The notes under the pieces: generated by a model | The model's input: only the letters and a program-made list of their open reading frames with translations | Database searches by the model: none | What the model was told of the DNA's origin: nothing | Position numbers and translations under genes: made by a program | In this document: one piece after another, positions 61,548-64,000 of the stretch | Position numbering within the stretch: the stretch's first letter is position 1 | Layout of the letters: the number at the start of each line of letters is the position of its first letter | Origin: Capillidium heterosporum | Taxonomy: Eukaryota; Entomophthoromycota; Entomophthoromycetes; Entomophthorales; Capillidiaceae | DNA length: 64,000 nt | Direction: 5' to 3' | NCBI GenBank assembly: GCA_016630905.1 | Contig: WBMQ01000002.1 | Coordinates: 2,728,001-2,792,000, forward strand

Positions 61548-63140
61548 ATGACTCGAAGCGAAAAAGAAACAAAAAACCAAACTCAAAGCCGAGAAGTTGG
61601 CTCAAAACCACCTGTCGACTTGAACAAGCTGTATGCCTTCGGTATGGTGTGCCTAGTCTCTGGCCCGCTACCCTTCCTCTATTTCCTCAACAACAGTAAC
61701 TTATTATTTCTACGTTTTAAGTATTTATTTTGATTTCTATTTAATTTAGTGTTGACTTTGTGGAATTTGGATGTCGTACATTACGTATTTTTTCAGTTGA
61801 TCTTTGTAGTTACTTTACCGCAGCTACTTAAGTTACGTACCTATTCTTCAGAGCGGTTGTTGACGTACGAGCCTGTTGGTTCGAAGGAGACTGAATTGGA
61901 GGACGAAAAGGAAAGCGATACTGAAGTGGAGCAAGACCAAGATCAAGATTCTTTAATTTCAGGCTCAACTGCCGGTCCAACTCAATCCCAAGCCACCGAT
62001 TCCGACCTACCTACCCCTACCAAGTTAATTTTACCTAGACATCGCTTTAGTAAAAAAATCGAAACTTTGGTCTCCAACCTACGAACTGAACTATCGAAAC
62101 CAATTACCCCAGCTGACTGGGAAGTTTTAGTGGAGGTAACCCACCCCATCTCGCTCCAAGTCCATAAGCACCTGCACAAGACCCACTGCTACCGACTGAG
62201 CACCCAGTTCGACAACAGCCTACACACCACATTCGACGCCATGGGTGGGAAGCTGGACCCCAACTCCAATCTACAATCCTATCTCAAAGTTTTGGAGGAT
62301 GTCGAAATTTTGGATGCTAACACAAATATCCTATACCTATGTTCTATAGCCATGTGGCCGACCTCAGCCCGAGACATCTGCATGTTGCAGAGTAATGTTC
62401 TGTTGGAGGACGATTCCATAATGTCAGTGATGCAGTCGGTGGAACACAGTAACCGACCCTTACTCAAAAGTTCGGGAGCGCCCGTACGTATGGAAGCCAG
62501 CTTAGCTGGCAGGTGGTACCGCCCAATCGAAGGTTTTTCCAACAAGTGTAAGATGGAAGCTTACTTTGACGGTGATCCCAAAGGTTGGGTACCCAAGTCC
62601 TTGGTCACTTTCGGTAACTTTATTTATTTTTAAGCCTTATTAAACTTTTAATTGTAGTTGCTTCCAACCTCATCCCCAAAATCTTTGATCCAGATCAACA
62701 CCAAGCTGAAGCAACGTCCAAGCTTAACCAAGTCAATTACTCTGTTCCAACCTTTGGCATCTTTGCTACCTACTGCCCAACCTTCCATTACAAGAAGTCA
62801 TCGTCCCCCTAATCTCAACTTGACTACTGCCTCGCAGGATCTTGATGATAAAGAGGACAAAGTCGATACTATAACTACCAACATAGCGAAGATAGAACCT
62901 AAGCATGAGATACGGCACCAACAGCTGCAAAACATAAGGCTGAATGAAGCCAAGTTTGATCCAACACATACCAACTTGCAGTCGGAAGCAGAAGATAGGT
63001 CGGAAGGTTGGTTCACAAAATTGACTACCTTGTTTACGGGACGGAACTGGTTCAACAGGGTGGTAGCTACTACCGGTCCCGTACTTTTGTTGACGGTGGT
63101 AGCTACATTGTTGGCACGTAAGCATCGCATAGGCATCTAG
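61548..63140 (+). CDS. START-domain membrane protein, three exons, one apparent +1 frameshift, about 497 aa
   Basis: Exons 61548-61695, 61750-62613 and 62658-63140. Residues 30-47 and 56-76 are two membrane spans, followed by an acidic linker (Glu/Asp-rich, about 90-125) and a START lipid-binding domain (about 150-365) with ADWEVLVEVTHPISLQVHK, YLCSIAMWPTSARDICML, and GDPKGWVPKSLVTF. A C-terminal hydrophobic segment (VVATTGPVLLLTVVATLLA) makes a tail anchor. After the second splice the sequence reads VASNLIPK and then must move +1 at the CCCCAAAA run (about 62676-62683) to continue SLIQINTKLKQ, as START C-terminal helices do. Probable inter-membrane lipid handling; the ligand is unknown. Start ATG 61548 is the first in frame. 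Confidence 0.82.
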
Positions 63141-64000
63141 TTTTCTGCAGGTGAGGGCTGCTTAATTGAAAATATTTTGGGAATATTGTTGGATAATGTA
63201 AGTTATCGGTAAGTATACCATCTCACAGATTAATTTCTTAAAGTTTAGTTTGAGTCAGAGCTAAGGTAAAACTAGGTAAGTTTTACTTTTGATAGTAAAC
63301 TATAAGTATTTTGTAGCTTTGTTTATGCCGTTTTTAACTTTTGAAAATAAAGGGCTTTTATCCTTCGAAATCAAAAGTATCGTCTATAAAAGAAGCTACC
63401 TTTAACTTATATTTTAATTCCACATAACATCTTTCAAACTATTTTCGATAGCTTATATACACCTTTTCAAAAAACTTCAATTACAGCATATATCGAACTG
63501 TCTCTATAACATCACTATGTTGCTATCAATATACTTCAACTCTACTCTTCTAACATCCAGCTTATTGAACTAAAAGGTTAAGTTTTCAGCGACATATAGT
63601 CCATTTTTCAAAGATATCATTCAAAAAGGAAGTCTTCTAGAAAAAATATAGTTCACAGCTTATCAATTATGAGATGAAGGTCTATGACTGGAGTTTGTCA
63701 TAACTACCATACGTTATTGGGAGCATTGTAAACTAAGTTTTGAATCAAGAGATGACTATTACCTTTTTGCTATTGTTCTAAAGAGCTAATATATATGAGA
63801 AATTGAGAAGTAGTACCATTGCAAATTGTATTACTCTTAGCTTGGACTACAGTAAAGGATATAAACAGACCTGTGAGTCAAAGTATATAAAATATATTGC
63901 AAAAGGTGTAGTTTAAAAAGTAATTTATGGTAGAGTTGTTTTTAGTAAAGCTCTATCGAATTCTGTTACTTTGTAATATCAGTTTCCTAAGAGCATTGAG
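63141..64000. other. Intergenic to window end
   Basis: AT-rich DNA after the START gene. No gene, RNA or repeat recognised. Confidence 0.6.

Overview
The window looks like nuclear DNA of an early-diverging (zygomycete-grade) fungus, most likely an Entomophthoromycotina member such as Conidiobolus. That placement is inference. It rests on compact genes with GT-AG introns mostly 35-60 nt long, AT-rich intergenic DNA, single-gene transcription units with TATA boxes, fungal-type PDAT, BZZ1 and NMD3, and a mix of secreted S28 peptidases, a trypsin, F-box/LRR proteins and a patatin. No virus-like element, LTR element, CRISPR array or intact transposon was recognised.

Layout: 0-12 kb holds a 3'-truncated long-form tRNase Z (-), tRNA-Ser(CGA) (+), a patatin-like phospholipase (+), an F-box/LRR protein (-) and an eight-exon CYRI/FAM49 gene (+). 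12-19 kb is framed by two almost identical 1-kb inverted arms, each carrying the same decayed S28 peptidase pseudogene. Between the arms lie RPS26 (+) and the DNA primase catalytic subunit PRI1 (-). 19-32 kb holds a frameshifted S28 gene, a small DOMON-type secreted protein, an SSS-family symporter, NMD3 (-) and an intact S28 gene (-). 34-47 kb holds an Acinus-like SAP/RRM protein, PDAT (LRO1-like), a RhoGAP protein and a trypsin-like protease. 47-64 kb holds an F-box/LRR relic, an MFS anion:cation symporter-like gene, an ABCC transporter pseudogene, ISU1, BZZ1 (F-BAR/C1/SH3/SH3), a small two-TM protein and a START-domain membrane protein.

Functional themes: RNA maturation and translation (tRNase Z, tRNA-Ser, RPS26, NMD3, Acinus); actin and Rho-GTPase control (CYRI, BZZ1, RhoGAP); secreted or nutritional functions (S28 peptidases, trypsin, SSS and MFS transporters); lipid metabolism (patatin, PDAT, START).

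The observations most worth a second look are: (1) the 1-kb inverted duplication of a dead gene around RPS26 and PRI1; (2) a 470-bp gene-conversion-like tract between the two longer S28 genes; (3) a full-length fungal CYRI with a myristoylation-type N terminus and the Rac-binding Arg pair; (4) a run of apparent +1 frameshifts, all one extra base, in otherwise well conserved genes (NMD3 twice, MFS three times, START, DOMON, S28). These last are either consensus errors or something biological, and RNA reads would decide.
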